A stretch of DNA of 64,000 bases. Source: Acidimicrobiales bacterium. GTDB lineage: Bacteria > Actinomycetota > Acidimicrobiia > Acidimicrobiales > MedAcidi-G1. Under the pieces are notes generated by a model. It searched no databases, had not been told where the DNA came from, and saw nothing but the letters and a program-made list of their open reading frames with translations. Location: assembly GCA_014237715.1 (NCBI GenBank), contig JAAZZG010000004.1, positions 62,001 to 126,000 on the forward strand, given 5' to 3'. Below are positions 17,643 to 27,582 of this stretch, in pieces (position 1 is the stretch's first letter; every line of letters begins with the position of its first letter). A program made the position numbers and the translations under genes.

Positions 17643-19259
17643 ATGTCCGAACTCACGATCAACACGGCGGACATCGCCGAAGCGATCCGCAAGAACCTCG
17701 ACGGGTTCACCCCCAGCCTTGAACAGAGCCAGGTCGGTCGGGTCCTCGAGGTCGGCGACGGCATCGCCCGCGTGTCGGGTCTGCCCGACGCGGCGGTCAA
17801 CGAGCTGCTCCAATTCGAGAGCGGCACGTTCGGTCTCGCCCTGAACCTCGACGAGGCATCTATCGGTGCGGTGGTCCTCGGCGAGGTCGACGACATCGAG
17901 GAGGGCCAGACGGTGCGGGCCACCGGCGACATCCTGTCGCTGCCCGTTGGCGACGGCCTCCTGGGACGCGTCGTCAACGCCCTCGGCGAGCCGATCGACG
18001 GCAAGGGCCCGTTGACCAACACCCAACAGCGACGCATGGAGATCCAGGCGCCGGGCATCATGGGTCGCAAGCCCGTTCACGAGCCGATGCAGACCGGCAT
18101 CAAGGCCATTGACTCGCTCATACCGATCGGCCGTGGCCAGCGCGAGCTGATCATCGGCGACCGTAAGACCGGCAAGACGACGATCGCCATGGACACGATC
18201 ATCAACCAGGCCGGTCAGGGCATGAAGTGCGTCTACGTGGCCATTGGCCAGAAGGCGTCCACCGTGGCTCAGAACGTGGCCGTGCTCGAGGCCCACGGGG
18301 CCATGGAGTACACCGTCGTGGTGGTCGCCCCTGCGTCAGACCCGGCACCGTTCAAGTACCTCGCCCCCTACGCCGGCTGCGCCATTGGCCAGCACTGGAT
18401 GGACAACGGCCAGCACGCCCTGGCCGTCTACGACGATCTCTCCAAGCAGGCCGAGGCCTATCGACAGATGTCGCTGTTGCTGCGCCGCCCGCCGGGCCGC
18501 GAGGCCTACCCGGGTGACGTCTTCTACCTGCACAGCCGTCTGCTGGAGCGGGCCGCCAAGCTCAGCGATGAGCTGGGAGCCGGTTCGATGACGGCTCTGC
18601 CGGTCATCGAGACCAAGGCTGGTGACGTCTCCGCGTTCATTCCGACCAACGTGATCTCGATCACCGACGGCCAGATCTTCCTCCAGGACGATCTATTCAA
18701 GTCAGGTGTGCGTCCCGCCGTGGACGTCGGCATCTCGGTGTCACGCGTCGGCTCGGCCGCCCAGGTCAAGGCCATGAAGAACGCCGTGGGCACGCTCAAG
18801 TCCGATCTGCAGCAGTTCCGTGAGTTGGAGGCCTTCGCGGCCTTCGGTTCGGACCTGGATGCCGTATCACAGGCCCAGCTGGACCGGGGCTACCGCCTCA
18901 CCGAACTTCTCAAGCAGGGCCTCAACTCGCCGCTGCTCGTCGAGGAGCAGGTCGTGTCGATCTGGGCCGGTACCCGGGGTCACCTCGACGGAGTCGACGT
19001 CTCCGATGTCGGCCGCTTCGAGGGCGAACTCCTGGACTGGTTCCGGACCCGTCACGCAGACGTGCTGGCCGGCATCAGCGAATCGGGAAAGATCGCTGAC
19101 GAAGACGCCTTCGATGCGTCCATCGCCGCATTCGCCGAGCAGTTCGAGGGCTCGGTGGCCGGCGGTTCGACACCCGATGCGGAGTCGACCGACACCGCCT
19201 CGACCCTCGTCGACGCCGATACCACGCTCCCCGAAGAGGACATCTCGGAGACCGAGTGA
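17643..19259 (+). CDS. atpA: F-type ATP synthase subunit alpha
   Basis: The 538-residue non-catalytic nucleotide-binding subunit. Walker A is GDRKTGKT at 172-179 and the family signature [17 protein letters not shown] lies in the second half. It extends about 25-30 residues beyond a typical 510-residue alpha. The extra tail ([18 protein letters not shown] and on to PEEDISETE) is acidic, low-complexity and probably disordered. In Mycobacterium a C-terminal alpha extension is known to restrain ATP hydrolysis; whether this acidic one does so is unknown. The 44-bp gap after atpH holds GAGACGAGAGAGAC as a purine-rich ribosome-binding region. Confidence 0.95.
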   Translation: MSELTINTADIAEAIRKNLDGFTPSLEQSQVGRVLEVGDGIARVSGLPDAAVNELLQFESGTFGLALNLDEASIGAVVLGEVDDIEEGQTVRATGDILSLPVGDGLLGRVVNALGEPIDGKGPLTNTQQRRMEIQAPGIMGRKPVHEPMQTGIKAIDSLIPIGRGQRELIIGDRKTGKTTIAMDTIINQAGQGMKCVYVAIGQKASTVAQNVAVLEAHGAMEYTVVVVAPASDPAPFKYLAPYAGCAIGQHWMDNGQHALAVYDDLSKQAEAYRQMSLLLRRPPGREAYPGDVFYLHSRLLERAAKLSDELGAGSMTALPVIETKAGDVSAFIPTNVISITDGQIFLQDDLFKSGVRPAVDVGISVSRVGSAAQVKAMKNAVGTLKSDLQQFRELEAFAAFGSDLDAVSQAQLDRGYRLTELLKQGLNSPLLVEEQVVSIWAGTRGHLDGVDVSDVGRFEGELLDWFRTRHADVLAGISESGKIADEDAFDASIAAFAEQFEGSVAGGSTPDAESTDTASTLVDADTTLPEEDISETE

Positions 19260-19340
19260 ACCTCGCGACCGGCCCGCAGGGCATCCCGGCGTTTCGTCCC
19301 ACTGTCTGGACACACGTCCCGACCGTGATTGGAGCCCGTG

Positions 19341-21735
<2,395 letters not shown>

Positions 21736-21742
21736 GCCGACC

Positions 21743-22135
21743 ATGACGTTCCAGGTTGAGCTGGTCTCCCCGGAGGCCATCTCATACAGCGGCGAGGCTG
21801 AGATGGTTATCGCCCGGACGCTCGAGGGTGGCGACATCGCCTTCCAGCCAGGTCACGTTCCATTCATCGGCGTGTTGGCCGTCTGGTCGGTCGACGTGAT
21901 CCGTCCCGATGGCGACCGCGACACCATTGCCGTACACCAGGGTTTCGTCCAGGTAGCTGGCACGAAGGTCAGCATCCTGTCCGACGTGTCGGAGTCTGCC
22001 GCCGACATCGACGTGGCCCGTGCCGAGGCGGCGAAGTCGTCGGCCGAGCAGGCGTTGACTGCCGACCGGGACGACGAGGACGCTGCGGGTGCCCTGCACC
22101 GGGCTGAACTACGCCTCCGGGTGGCCGGCGCCTAG
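21743..22135 (+). CDS. atpC: F-type ATP synthase subunit epsilon
   Basis: A 130-residue subunit that couples the shaft to the c-ring. The N-terminal beta-sandwich contains VELVSPEAISYSGEAEMVIA and PGHVPFIGVL, and a C-terminal helical hairpin (DVARAEAAKSSAEQAL; AGALHRAELRLRVAG) can inhibit hydrolysis in related enzymes. It is the last gene of the operon and begins 7 nt after atpD. A hairpin follows its stop. Confidence 0.92.
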   Translation: MTFQVELVSPEAISYSGEAEMVIARTLEGGDIAFQPGHVPFIGVLAVWSVDVIRPDGDRDTIAVHQGFVQVAGTKVSILSDVSESAADIDVARAEAAKSSAEQALTADRDDEDAAGALHRAELRLRVAGA

Positions 22136-22138
22136 TTC

Positions 22139-22157
22139 CCCGTCCGCCTTGGACGGG
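22139..22157. terminator. Bidirectional terminator between atpC and glpX
   Basis: CCCGTCC (22139-22145) pairs perfectly with GGACGGG (22151-22157) around a 5-nt loop in the 28-bp gap between two convergent genes. No long U-run, as is common for actinobacterial hairpin terminators. Confidence 0.6.
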
Positions 22158-22163
22158 CGAGAC

Positions 22164-23153
22164 TCAGTAGACGGGCGAGAACTCTTCGAGCTTGTCCAGC
22201 GCGTGGTGGGCGTCGATCATGCGCACCGTGCCGGACTTGGAGCGCATCACCAATGACTGCGTGTGGGCCGCTCCTGACGTGTAGTGGACGCCCTTGACCA
22301 GATCGCCGTCGGTGATCCCGGTCGCCGAGAAGAAGCAGTTGTCGCCGGCTACCAGGTCGTCGGTTCCCAGCACCCGGTCCAGGTCGTATCCGGCCTCGAC
22401 AGCTGCCGTGCGCTCGTCCTCGTTCCGGGGCCACAGCCGACCCTGGATGGCGCCGCCCATGCACTTGAGTGCGGCAGCCGAGATCACGCCCTCCGGGGTG
22501 CCGCCGATGCCGAACAGCACGTCGGCACCCGAGTTGGGCCACGCGGTGGAGATGGCACCGGCCACGTCACCGTCTGGAATGAGGCGGATGCGGGCTCCGG
22601 CGGCCCGGACCTCGTCGATCAGGTTGTTGTGGCGGTCACGATCCAGGATCACCGCGGTGAGGTCCCGGACGTCCTCGCGCTTGGCCTCGGCGATGCGCCG
22701 CAGGTTCTCGGCGGGCGAGGCGGTGATGTCTATGACGTCGGCGCATTGCTGCCCGACGGCGATTTTCTCCATGTAGACGCATGGCCCGGGGTCGAACATG
22801 GTGCCCCGGTCGCTGACCGCGATGACCGCGATGGCGTTGGCTCGGCCCAGCGAGGTCAGCGTGGTGCCGTCGATGGGGTCGACGGCGATGTCGGCGGCCG
22901 GCGGCTGGCCGTTACCGATCCGCTCACCGTTGTAGAGCATTGGGGCTTCGTCCTTCTCGCCCTCACCGATGACCACGATGCCGTCCATGGTGACGGTGTC
23001 GAGGACGTGGCGCATGGCGTCGACCGCCGCGCCGTCGGCGCCCTCCTTGTCGCCGCGGCCCATCCAGCGTGAGGCGGCCAGGGCGGCGGCTTCGGTGACC
23101 CGGCAGAGGTCGAGGGCGAGGTTCCGGTCGGGCACCTGAGCGTCTTCGGTCAT
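22164..23153 (-). CDS. glpX: Fructose-1,6-bisphosphatase, class II
   Basis: The gluconeogenic enzyme dephosphorylates fructose 1,6-bisphosphate to fructose 6-phosphate, and is the only FBPase type in many actinobacteria. At 329 residues it matches the GlpX family: [22 protein letters not shown] and [12 protein letters not shown] hold the metal-binding Asp and Glu residues, with [21 protein letters not shown] downstream. The start at 23153 ([13 protein letters not shown]) follows a TAGGTT box by 8 nt; eight extra residues of a longer reading would include that box. The gluconeogenic role fits a cell using acids, amino acids and C1 units rather than sugars. Confidence 0.93.
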   Translation of the reverse strand: MTEDAQVPDRNLALDLCRVTEAAALAASRWMGRGDKEGADGAAVDAMRHVLDTVTMDGIVVIGEGEKDEAPMLYNGERIGNGQPPAADIAVDPIDGTTLTSLGRANAIAVIAVSDRGTMFDPGPCVYMEKIAVGQQCADVIDITASPAENLRRIAEAKREDVRDLTAVILDRDRHNNLIDEVRAAGARIRLIPDGDVAGAISTAWPNSGADVLFGIGGTPEGVISAAALKCMGGAIQGRLWPRNEDERTAAVEAGYDLDRVLGTDDLVAGDNCFFSATGITDGDLVKGVHYTSGAAHTQSLVMRSKSGTVRMIDAHHALDKLEEFSPVY

Positions 23154-23161
23154 GGGTCGGG

Positions 23162-23167
23162 AACCTA
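23162..23167 (-). promoter_or_regulatory. -10 box of glpX (leaderless type)
   Basis: TAGGTT on the minus strand, 8 nt before the glpX ATG at 23153; no Shine-Dalgarno lies between. Confidence 0.5.
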
Positions 23168-23221
23168 CCCCCGCCATCGGGTGAGCGGGAGACCGGCAGC
23201 CGGGGTCGTCGGCCGGGGTGG

Positions 23222-23227
23222 CACACT
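23222..23227 (+). promoter_or_regulatory. Weak -10-like box before the zinc-ribbon protein gene
   Basis: CACACT, 6 nt before the ATG at 23234. It keeps the second A and last T of the TAnnnT pattern but not the first T. Confidence 0.3.
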
Positions 23228-23233
23228 TCCGTC

Positions 23234-24022
23234 ATGGCATGGTGCTTCCAGTGCGGTATCGACTACAGCCCCGGGGTCGAGGACTGTGTCGAGTGCGGTG
23301 TAACCCTGGTGGACGAGCCGCCGGCCGACGCGGCCGAGGTGGGATCGTCCGACGAGGACCAGCTCGCCTACGAGTTGCATGAGTGGGCCGGCGAGAGTCG
23401 CCGCATCCTGGATCAGGATCTGACCGCAGCGGGCATCGCCCACGCTTGGCAGGGCGCCACGCTCGTGGTGCGGGTCGCCGACGAGGACGCCGTGGATCGG
23501 GCGGTAGAGGGGGCCGAGGATGCGGGCGGTCCGGCGATCGAGCCGGGCGTGGAGACGGTGGCCTACGAGGTCGACGGGTGGGCGGCCGACGAGCAGTCGG
23601 CGTTCAGTGATCTTCTGGTGCGCCTCGGCGTGCCCCACGAGTTCGACGCCGACGGTGACCTGGTGGTGCGGGCTGCCGACGAGGACGCCGTGGAGACGGC
23701 ACTGGACGCCTTCCAGGCCGGGTCCGACGAGCGACCCGAACTCGAGGGCCTCGACGCCAACGGCCTCCTCACCGACGTGTTCGTGGCCTGTGATCGACTG
23801 AAGCGAGACGCCCGCGACTTGTCGGCCATCGAGCGGCTGATCGGCCTGGCCCCGGTGCTGGTCGGCCATCGACCACCGTTCGGCATCGACGGCCAGCTGT
23901 GGAACGCACTGGGTGAACGCACCACCGGCCTGGTCGACCTGCTGGGCACCGGCGACCCGGAACCCGCCGAGGTCTCCGGCGTGGCCGGTGAACTGGCCGG
24001 GGTGCTCCGCCAGATGACCTGA
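23234..24022 (+). CDS. Unknown protein: N-terminal zinc ribbon plus two tandem ~50-residue repeats
   Basis: A 262-residue acidic protein with no family I can name firmly. Cys4-x2-Cys7 and Cys18-x2-Cys21 form a treble-clef or zinc-ribbon head. Two homologous units follow, about 46-94 and 111-161: each has a Y-E-(L/V) start, an aspartate-rich helix, a (G-I/V)-(A/P)-H turn, an LVVR strand and ADEDAV(D/E) then A. The units resemble the small DUF2007-type putative signal-transducing fold, which also pairs a short strand with an (I/V)P turn; this is a guess. The C-terminal 100 residues are helical. It is likely leaderless and is followed by two hairpins. No partner is apparent; glpX is divergent. 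Confidence 0.7.
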   Translation: MAWCFQCGIDYSPGVEDCVECGVTLVDEPPADAAEVGSSDEDQLAYELHEWAGESRRILDQDLTAAGIAHAWQGATLVVRVADEDAVDRAVEGAEDAGGPAIEPGVETVAYEVDGWAADEQSAFSDLLVRLGVPHEFDADGDLVVRAADEDAVETALDAFQAGSDERPELEGLDANGLLTDVFVACDRLKRDARDLSAIERLIGLAPVLVGHRPPFGIDGQLWNALGERTTGLVDLLGTGDPEPAEVSGVAGELAGVLRQMT

Positions 24023-24025
24023 TCC

Positions 24026-24071
24026 CCGACACCGTCGACACCCTTTGACCCTCGGCACCGTCGGGTGTCGG
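24026..24071 (+). terminator. Long-loop hairpin after the zinc-ribbon protein gene
   Basis: CCGACACC (24026-24033) is complementary to GGTGTCGG (24064-24071), beginning 4 nt after the stop codon. The 30-nt loop makes it a weak terminator candidate. Confidence 0.3.
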
Positions 24072-24091
24072 CCCTGTCGAAGTTGCATCGA

Positions 24092-24105
24092 CCCCACTCG
24101 TGGGG
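24092..24105 (+). terminator. Short GC hairpin upstream of the small ABM-like protein gene
   Basis: CCCCAC (24092-24097) and GTGGGG (24100-24105) form a 6-bp stem. It may be a terminator for the gene before it, or a leader element for the ATG at 24159. Confidence 0.3.
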
Positions 24106-24158
24106 GATCCTCGTCGCCCGGTCGGGATCGGCCCGGCGGGACAACGGAAGGCGGGCCC

Positions 24159-24440
24159 ATGGGGTTCATCCAGATCATGGAGTACGAGCAGGGTTCGGCC
24201 GAGGCGCTCGCGGACATCCAGAACTATGCAGAGTCGGCGGGTGACGAGATCACCGTGCGACGGGTCACCGTGTGCAGCGACCGTGACAAGCCGGGTGTGA
24301 CGGTGGCGATCGCCGAGTTCGATTCCTGGGAGTCGGCCAAGGTCAACGACGAGCAGGAAATCACCCAGGAGGGCGCTGAGAACGCTCCCGATGACACCTC
24401 CTACCGGAACCTGGACGTGGTCGGCGTAGTCGAGATGTGA
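24159..24440 (+). CDS. Small unknown protein, possibly a dimeric alpha-beta-barrel fold
   Basis: A 93-residue protein with an alternating pattern of a strand (FIQIMEYEQG), a helix (EALADIQNYAESAG), strands (VRRVTVCSDRDKPG and VTVAIAEFDSWESA) and a terminal strand (LDVVGVVEM). This layout matches small ferredoxin-like or antibiotic-monooxygenase-type domains, but no catalytic motif is visible. The ATG at 24159 is preceded by CGGAAGG. Longer in-frame starts reach back through the hairpin region and read as Arg/Gly/Pro-rich filler. It converges on the desaturase gene with 29 bp between. Confidence 0.6.
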   Translation: MGFIQIMEYEQGSAEALADIQNYAESAGDEITVRRVTVCSDRDKPGVTVAIAEFDSWESAKVNDEQEITQEGAENAPDDTSYRNLDVVGVVEM

Positions 24441-24469
24441 GTTGGCGGCCCCGGTAGGGGCCACCGAGA

Positions 24470-25447
24470 TCAGGCGGCGACGGTTTCGGCTGACCGCAGC
24501 GCCTTCCACAGCGAGCGGTAGGTCGGCCACTCCAGATCGCCCAAGTAGCCGTCGTCCACCAGTGCCTCGTGCAGACGGGGGAGGTTGCGGTACGGCACCG
24601 TCATGTCGGCGTGGTGGGCCAGGTGGTAGCCCACGCTGAACGGCACCATCACCAGGCGGGCCACCAACGACTGGTGCACGTGGTGGGTGGTGCGTCGCCG
24701 GTCGGCCGAACGGGTCATGCCGCCGTGTTCAGCAATGGCCCGGATCCGGTTGAGGCCCTGGTAGAGGGTGGCCCACGGAAGCACCCACAGCAGTAGGTAC
24801 AGCCACGGATGGCCGGCGCCCCAGAAGGCGGCCAGCACAAGGGCCTGCCCGGCCAAGAACCAGTAGGTGAGTCGCCGGTGACGTGTCTCGCCGAGCCGTT
24901 GGAACCGGGGCCGCACGATCCGAAAGGCCGAGACACCAGTCAGGTCCCGACGGTGCTTGCGCCGCATCGACGCCGTGGTGATCGGATACCGGGCGTAGAG
25001 CCCGAAATCAGGCTCCTTCGGGCCGAACTCGTCTCGATGGTGGTGGATGTGGCCGATCCGATAGCCGTGGCCGCCGGTGCCGAAGGTCAGCCAGCCAATG
25101 AGGTTGATGCCGACCAGGTCGTTGATTCGACGTCCGGAGAAGAGCACCCGGTGGGCGGCCTCGTGGTGGAGGATGAACAATCGGTTCTGGGCAATGGGCA
25201 TGAGCAGAAACGCCGCCACCCACGAGGCAGGGTGGGTGGCAGCCACGGCGGCGACCACCACGGCCACCGGGAAGAGCACGGAGCCGACCACGGTCAGGGC
25301 GTTGCGGGCATTGGGCACGGTGCGCAGCGAGTCCCGGAACGCCCCCCTCGGGCGACCATCGGGATGGAGTCGATCGCTGCCAGCAAACGGAGCCGGCGAG
25401 GGCGCCATCCCCCCGGTCATCGACGCCACGGCCGCCTCATGTCCCAT
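24470..25447 (-). CDS. Membrane fatty acid desaturase / hydroxylase family protein
   Basis: A 325-residue integral membrane di-iron enzyme. Three histidine boxes are present: HHEAAH at 94-99, HIHHH at 133-137 and HLAHH near 277-281. They bind the two irons that activate O2. Hydrophobic stretches at about 50-86, 110-122 and 200-235 complete the usual desaturase topology. Related proteins desaturate acyl lipids or hydroxylate or ketolate carotenoids and sphingolipid-type chains, so the exact reaction is open. It starts at the ATG at 25447, 6 nt after TACGCT. It is divergent from an alpha/beta hydrolase, sharing a 62-bp promoter region. Confidence 0.85.
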   Translation of the reverse strand: MGHEAAVASMTGGMAPSPAPFAGSDRLHPDGRPRGAFRDSLRTVPNARNALTVVGSVLFPVAVVVAAVAATHPASWVAAFLLMPIAQNRLFILHHEAAHRVLFSGRRINDLVGINLIGWLTFGTGGHGYRIGHIHHHRDEFGPKEPDFGLYARYPITTASMRRKHRRDLTGVSAFRIVRPRFQRLGETRHRRLTYWFLAGQALVLAAFWGAGHPWLYLLLWVLPWATLYQGLNRIRAIAEHGGMTRSADRRRTTHHVHQSLVARLVMVPFSVGYHLAHHADMTVPYRNLPRLHEALVDDGYLGDLEWPTYRSLWKALRSAETVAA

Positions 25448-25453
25448 GGGTTG

Positions 25454-25459
25454 AGCGTA
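25454..25459 (-). promoter_or_regulatory. -10 box of the desaturase gene (leaderless type)
   Basis: TACGCT on the minus strand, 6 nt before the ATG at 25447. Confidence 0.5.
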
Positions 25460-25497
25460 CCGATGGGCGCCCTCCGGGGTCGGATCAGAGCCCCGGC

Positions 25498-25503
25498 TAC
25501 CCT
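25498..25503 (+). promoter_or_regulatory. -10 box of the alpha/beta hydrolase gene (leaderless type)
   Basis: TACCCT, 6 nt before the GTG at 25510. Together with the minus-strand box 39 bp away it forms a compact divergent promoter. Confidence 0.5.
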
Positions 25504-25509
25504 CAACCG

Positions 25510-26103
25510 GTGTCTCGCTCCCTGCCGGTCTCCCCGTCGGTCTCCGGACTGTTCCTGACCCCCGGTGCCGGCAGTGACCGCAACCAGACGGGTCTGCTCG
25601 CCCTGGAGGAGCGCCTGGCTCCGCTCCCTGTCGAGCGCATGGATTTTCCGTACCGGAAGGCCGGAAAGCACTTTCCCGACCGGGCGCCTGTGTTGGTGGA
25701 GGCCGTACGCGATGGCGTGGCTGACATGGCCGCTGCTCGAGGAGTCGATCCGTCCCGCCTCGTGCTGGGAGGTCGCAGCATGGGGGGACGGATGTGTTCG
25801 ATGGCGGTCGCTGAGGGGCTCCCGGCAGCCGGTCTGGTGCTCATCTGCTACCCGCTCCACCCACCAAAGAAGCCGGAGAACCTCAGAGTCGAGCACTTCG
25901 GCGCCATTGATGTGCCGTGCCTCTTCGTGTCCGGCGACCGCGACGAGTTCGGGTCGCCCGACGAATTCGATGCCCATCTGGACGCCATTTCCGGCCCGGT
26001 CACCGTGGTACGCCTGGCCGGCAGACGTCATGACCTGAAGGGCGCCGACGAAGCGGTGTGCGACGCCGTGGGCGACTGGCTAGAAAATTTGCGAAGTAGT
26101 TGA
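25510..26103 (+). CDS. Alpha/beta hydrolase (KANSL3/TEX30-type small hydrolase)
   Basis: A 197-residue compact alpha/beta hydrolase. The opening GLFLTPGAGSDRNQTGLLAL, the nucleophile elbow GGRSMGGRM, the acid region LFVSGDRDEFG and the terminal His in AGRRHDLKG match the small family annotated as TEX30/KANL3-like or dienelactone hydrolase-like. The three catalytic residues (Ser, Asp and His) all seem present. The substrate is unknown. It starts at GTG 25510 with a leaderless-type box. The stop codon lies within a tandem repeat (26087-26135) that may belong to the next operon's control region. Confidence 0.8.
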   Translation: MSRSLPVSPSVSGLFLTPGAGSDRNQTGLLALEERLAPLPVERMDFPYRKAGKHFPDRAPVLVEAVRDGVADMAAARGVDPSRLVLGGRSMGGRMCSMAVAEGLPAAGLVLICYPLHPPKKPENLRVEHFGAIDVPCLFVSGDRDEFGSPDEFDAHLDAISGPVTVVRLAGRRHDLKGADEAVCDAVGDWLENLRSS

Positions 26104-26135
26104 GGGAATCATTTGCGTAGGAGTTGAGGGAATCA
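26087..26135. repeat. Two tandem 24-bp units upstream of the Mo-hydroxylase operon
   Basis: The units at 26087-26110 and 26111-26134 differ at two positions; both contain ATTTGCG and GTTGAGGGAATC. They span the end of the hydrolase gene and the start of the 88-bp gap. A separate 8-bp pair, TAGAAAAT, flanks them at 26081-26088 and 26148-26155. Likely regulator sites, but this is inferred from position only. Confidence 0.6.
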
Positions 26136-26153
26136 GCGGCGCCGAACTAGAAA
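26124..26153 (+). promoter_or_regulatory. Candidate promoter of the Mo-hydroxylase operon
   Basis: TTGAGG (26124-26129), an 18-bp spacer and TAGAAA (26148-26153). The -35 lies within the second tandem repeat, so a protein bound to the repeats could control it. Confidence 0.4.
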
Positions 26154-26191
26154 ATGGGTTCGATAGATGGCGCGTCCAGAGGGACGCGCTG

Positions 26192-27079
26192 ATGAAGGGA
26201 CGCCAGATGAGATACGCCGCTCCGGCGACGGTTGATGAAGCCCGGACGCTGTTGTCGGATAATCCCGGCTCGCAGGTCTTCGCCGGCGCCACCGACCTCG
26301 TTCCCCAGATTCGAGCCGGTCGTCCGTCGCCGTCGATGGTGGTCGACCTCAAGCGAATCGATCGACTGACCGCTGTGCTCCACGAAGGTGGGCAGTGGAC
26401 GATCGGCGCGGCGACACCGACCGCTGACCTCACCCGTAACGCCGAGTTCACCGCCATGTTCCCGGGGCTGTCCGAAGCCGCCGGCCTAATCGGTTCCGAC
26501 CAGATCCAGAACCGGTCGAGCCTGGGTGGGAACCTGGCTAACGCCTCACCGGCCGCCGACTCGGTGCCTGCGCTGATCGCCAATGCCGGTCAGGCCGTCA
26601 TCGCTTCCGGCGACGGAACCCGGACCGTGCCAGCGGCTGAAATCGCCACCGGTCCTGGCCGCACGTCACTCGCCGACGGCGAGTTCATCATCGAGTTCAC
26701 CTTGGACGACCCCCCGGCCGGCACCGGCGACGCCTACCTCCGGATGATCCCGCGCACCGAGATGGACATCGCCATCGCCGGCGCTGCGGTGCGTCTCACC
26801 ATTGCCGACGGCACGGTGAGCGACGCCACCGTTGTACTCGGGGCGGTCGCCCCGACCGTCGTCGTCGTGACTGATGCCGAAGCCGCTCTGGTCGGTGCCG
26901 CCCTGGATGGTGGCCGGTTCGACGACGCAACCCTTGATGCGGTGGCCGCCGCAGCGTCCGCAGCCTGCGATCCCATCGACGACAAACGGGGCACCGTCGC
27001 TTATCGGCGTCAGGTGGCCGGCGTACTGGCCAAGCGGGCCGCAACCGTCGCGGCTGAACGCGCACAGAACGGAGCCTGA
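26192..27079 (+). CDS. Molybdenum hydroxylase FAD-binding medium subunit (CoxM/XdhB-like)
   Basis: A 295-residue FAD subunit that passes electrons from the Fe-S protein to the acceptor. The FAD-binding pair is AGATDLVPQIRAG near the N-terminus and QIQNRSSLGGNLANASPAAD in the middle; the C-terminal CO-dehydrogenase flavoprotein domain follows. ATG 26192 has GAGGG at good spacing. ATG 26207, which begins directly at the conserved MRYAAP, is an alternative. First gene of a medium-small-large operon, the order used by CO dehydrogenase and many aerobic Mo-hydroxylases. Confidence 0.88.
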   Translation: MKGRQMRYAAPATVDEARTLLSDNPGSQVFAGATDLVPQIRAGRPSPSMVVDLKRIDRLTAVLHEGGQWTIGAATPTADLTRNAEFTAMFPGLSEAAGLIGSDQIQNRSSLGGNLANASPAADSVPALIANAGQAVIASGDGTRTVPAAEIATGPGRTSLADGEFIIEFTLDDPPAGTGDAYLRMIPRTEMDIAIAGAAVRLTIADGTVSDATVVLGAVAPTVVVVTDAEAALVGAALDGGRFDDATLDAVAAAASAACDPIDDKRGTVAYRRQVAGVLAKRAATVAAERAQNGA

Positions 27080-27084
27080 GATAC

Positions 27085-27582
27085 ATGTCTTCAATGAAGA
27101 GGTCAAGAACCCACGTGACCTGCACGGTCAACGGCGACGAGGTCGACTTCCTGGCCAGCGACGACACGTCGCTGCTTGACGCCCTACGCGACGAGCTCGG
27201 CCTCACCGGAGCCAAGGAGGGCTGTGGCACCGGCGACTGCGGGGCCTGTTCGGTCCTCGTGGACGGTCGGGTCAACTGTTCCTGTCTGATGTTCGCCCCT
27301 GAAGCCGAGGGGTCCGACATCGTGACCGTCGAGGGCATAGCGCAGGGCGACCAGCTCCACCCGCTTCAGCAGACATTCCTGGAGGGTGCGGCCCTGCAGT
27401 GCGGAATCTGTACACCCGGATTTCTCGTGTCGGCCAAGGCCCTGCTCGACGAGAACCCGGATCCCACCGAGACGGAGATCCGCTACGCGCTGGCCGGCAA
27501 CCTCTGCCGGTGCACGGGCTACGACAAGATCGTCCGATCCGTCCAGGAGGCTGCGGTGCAGTTGAGGGGAGCAACCCGATGA
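27085..27582 (+). CDS. Molybdenum hydroxylase 2Fe-2S small subunit (CoxS/XdhC-like)
   Basis: The 165-residue subunit carries two [2Fe-2S] clusters. The plant-ferredoxin type uses Cys47, Cys52, Cys55 and Cys67 in EGCGTGDCGACSVLVDG and the following NCSC. The second uses Cys106, Cys109, Cys141 and Cys143 in QCGICTPG and NLCRCTGY. All eight are present, so an intact electron relay from the Mo site to FAD is expected. Five nt separate it from the FAD gene, and its stop overlaps the large-subunit ATG. Confidence 0.92.
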   Translation: MSSMKRSRTHVTCTVNGDEVDFLASDDTSLLDALRDELGLTGAKEGCGTGDCGACSVLVDGRVNCSCLMFAPEAEGSDIVTVEGIAQGDQLHPLQQTFLEGAALQCGICTPGFLVSAKALLDENPDPTETEIRYALAGNLCRCTGYDKIVRSVQEAAVQLRGATR

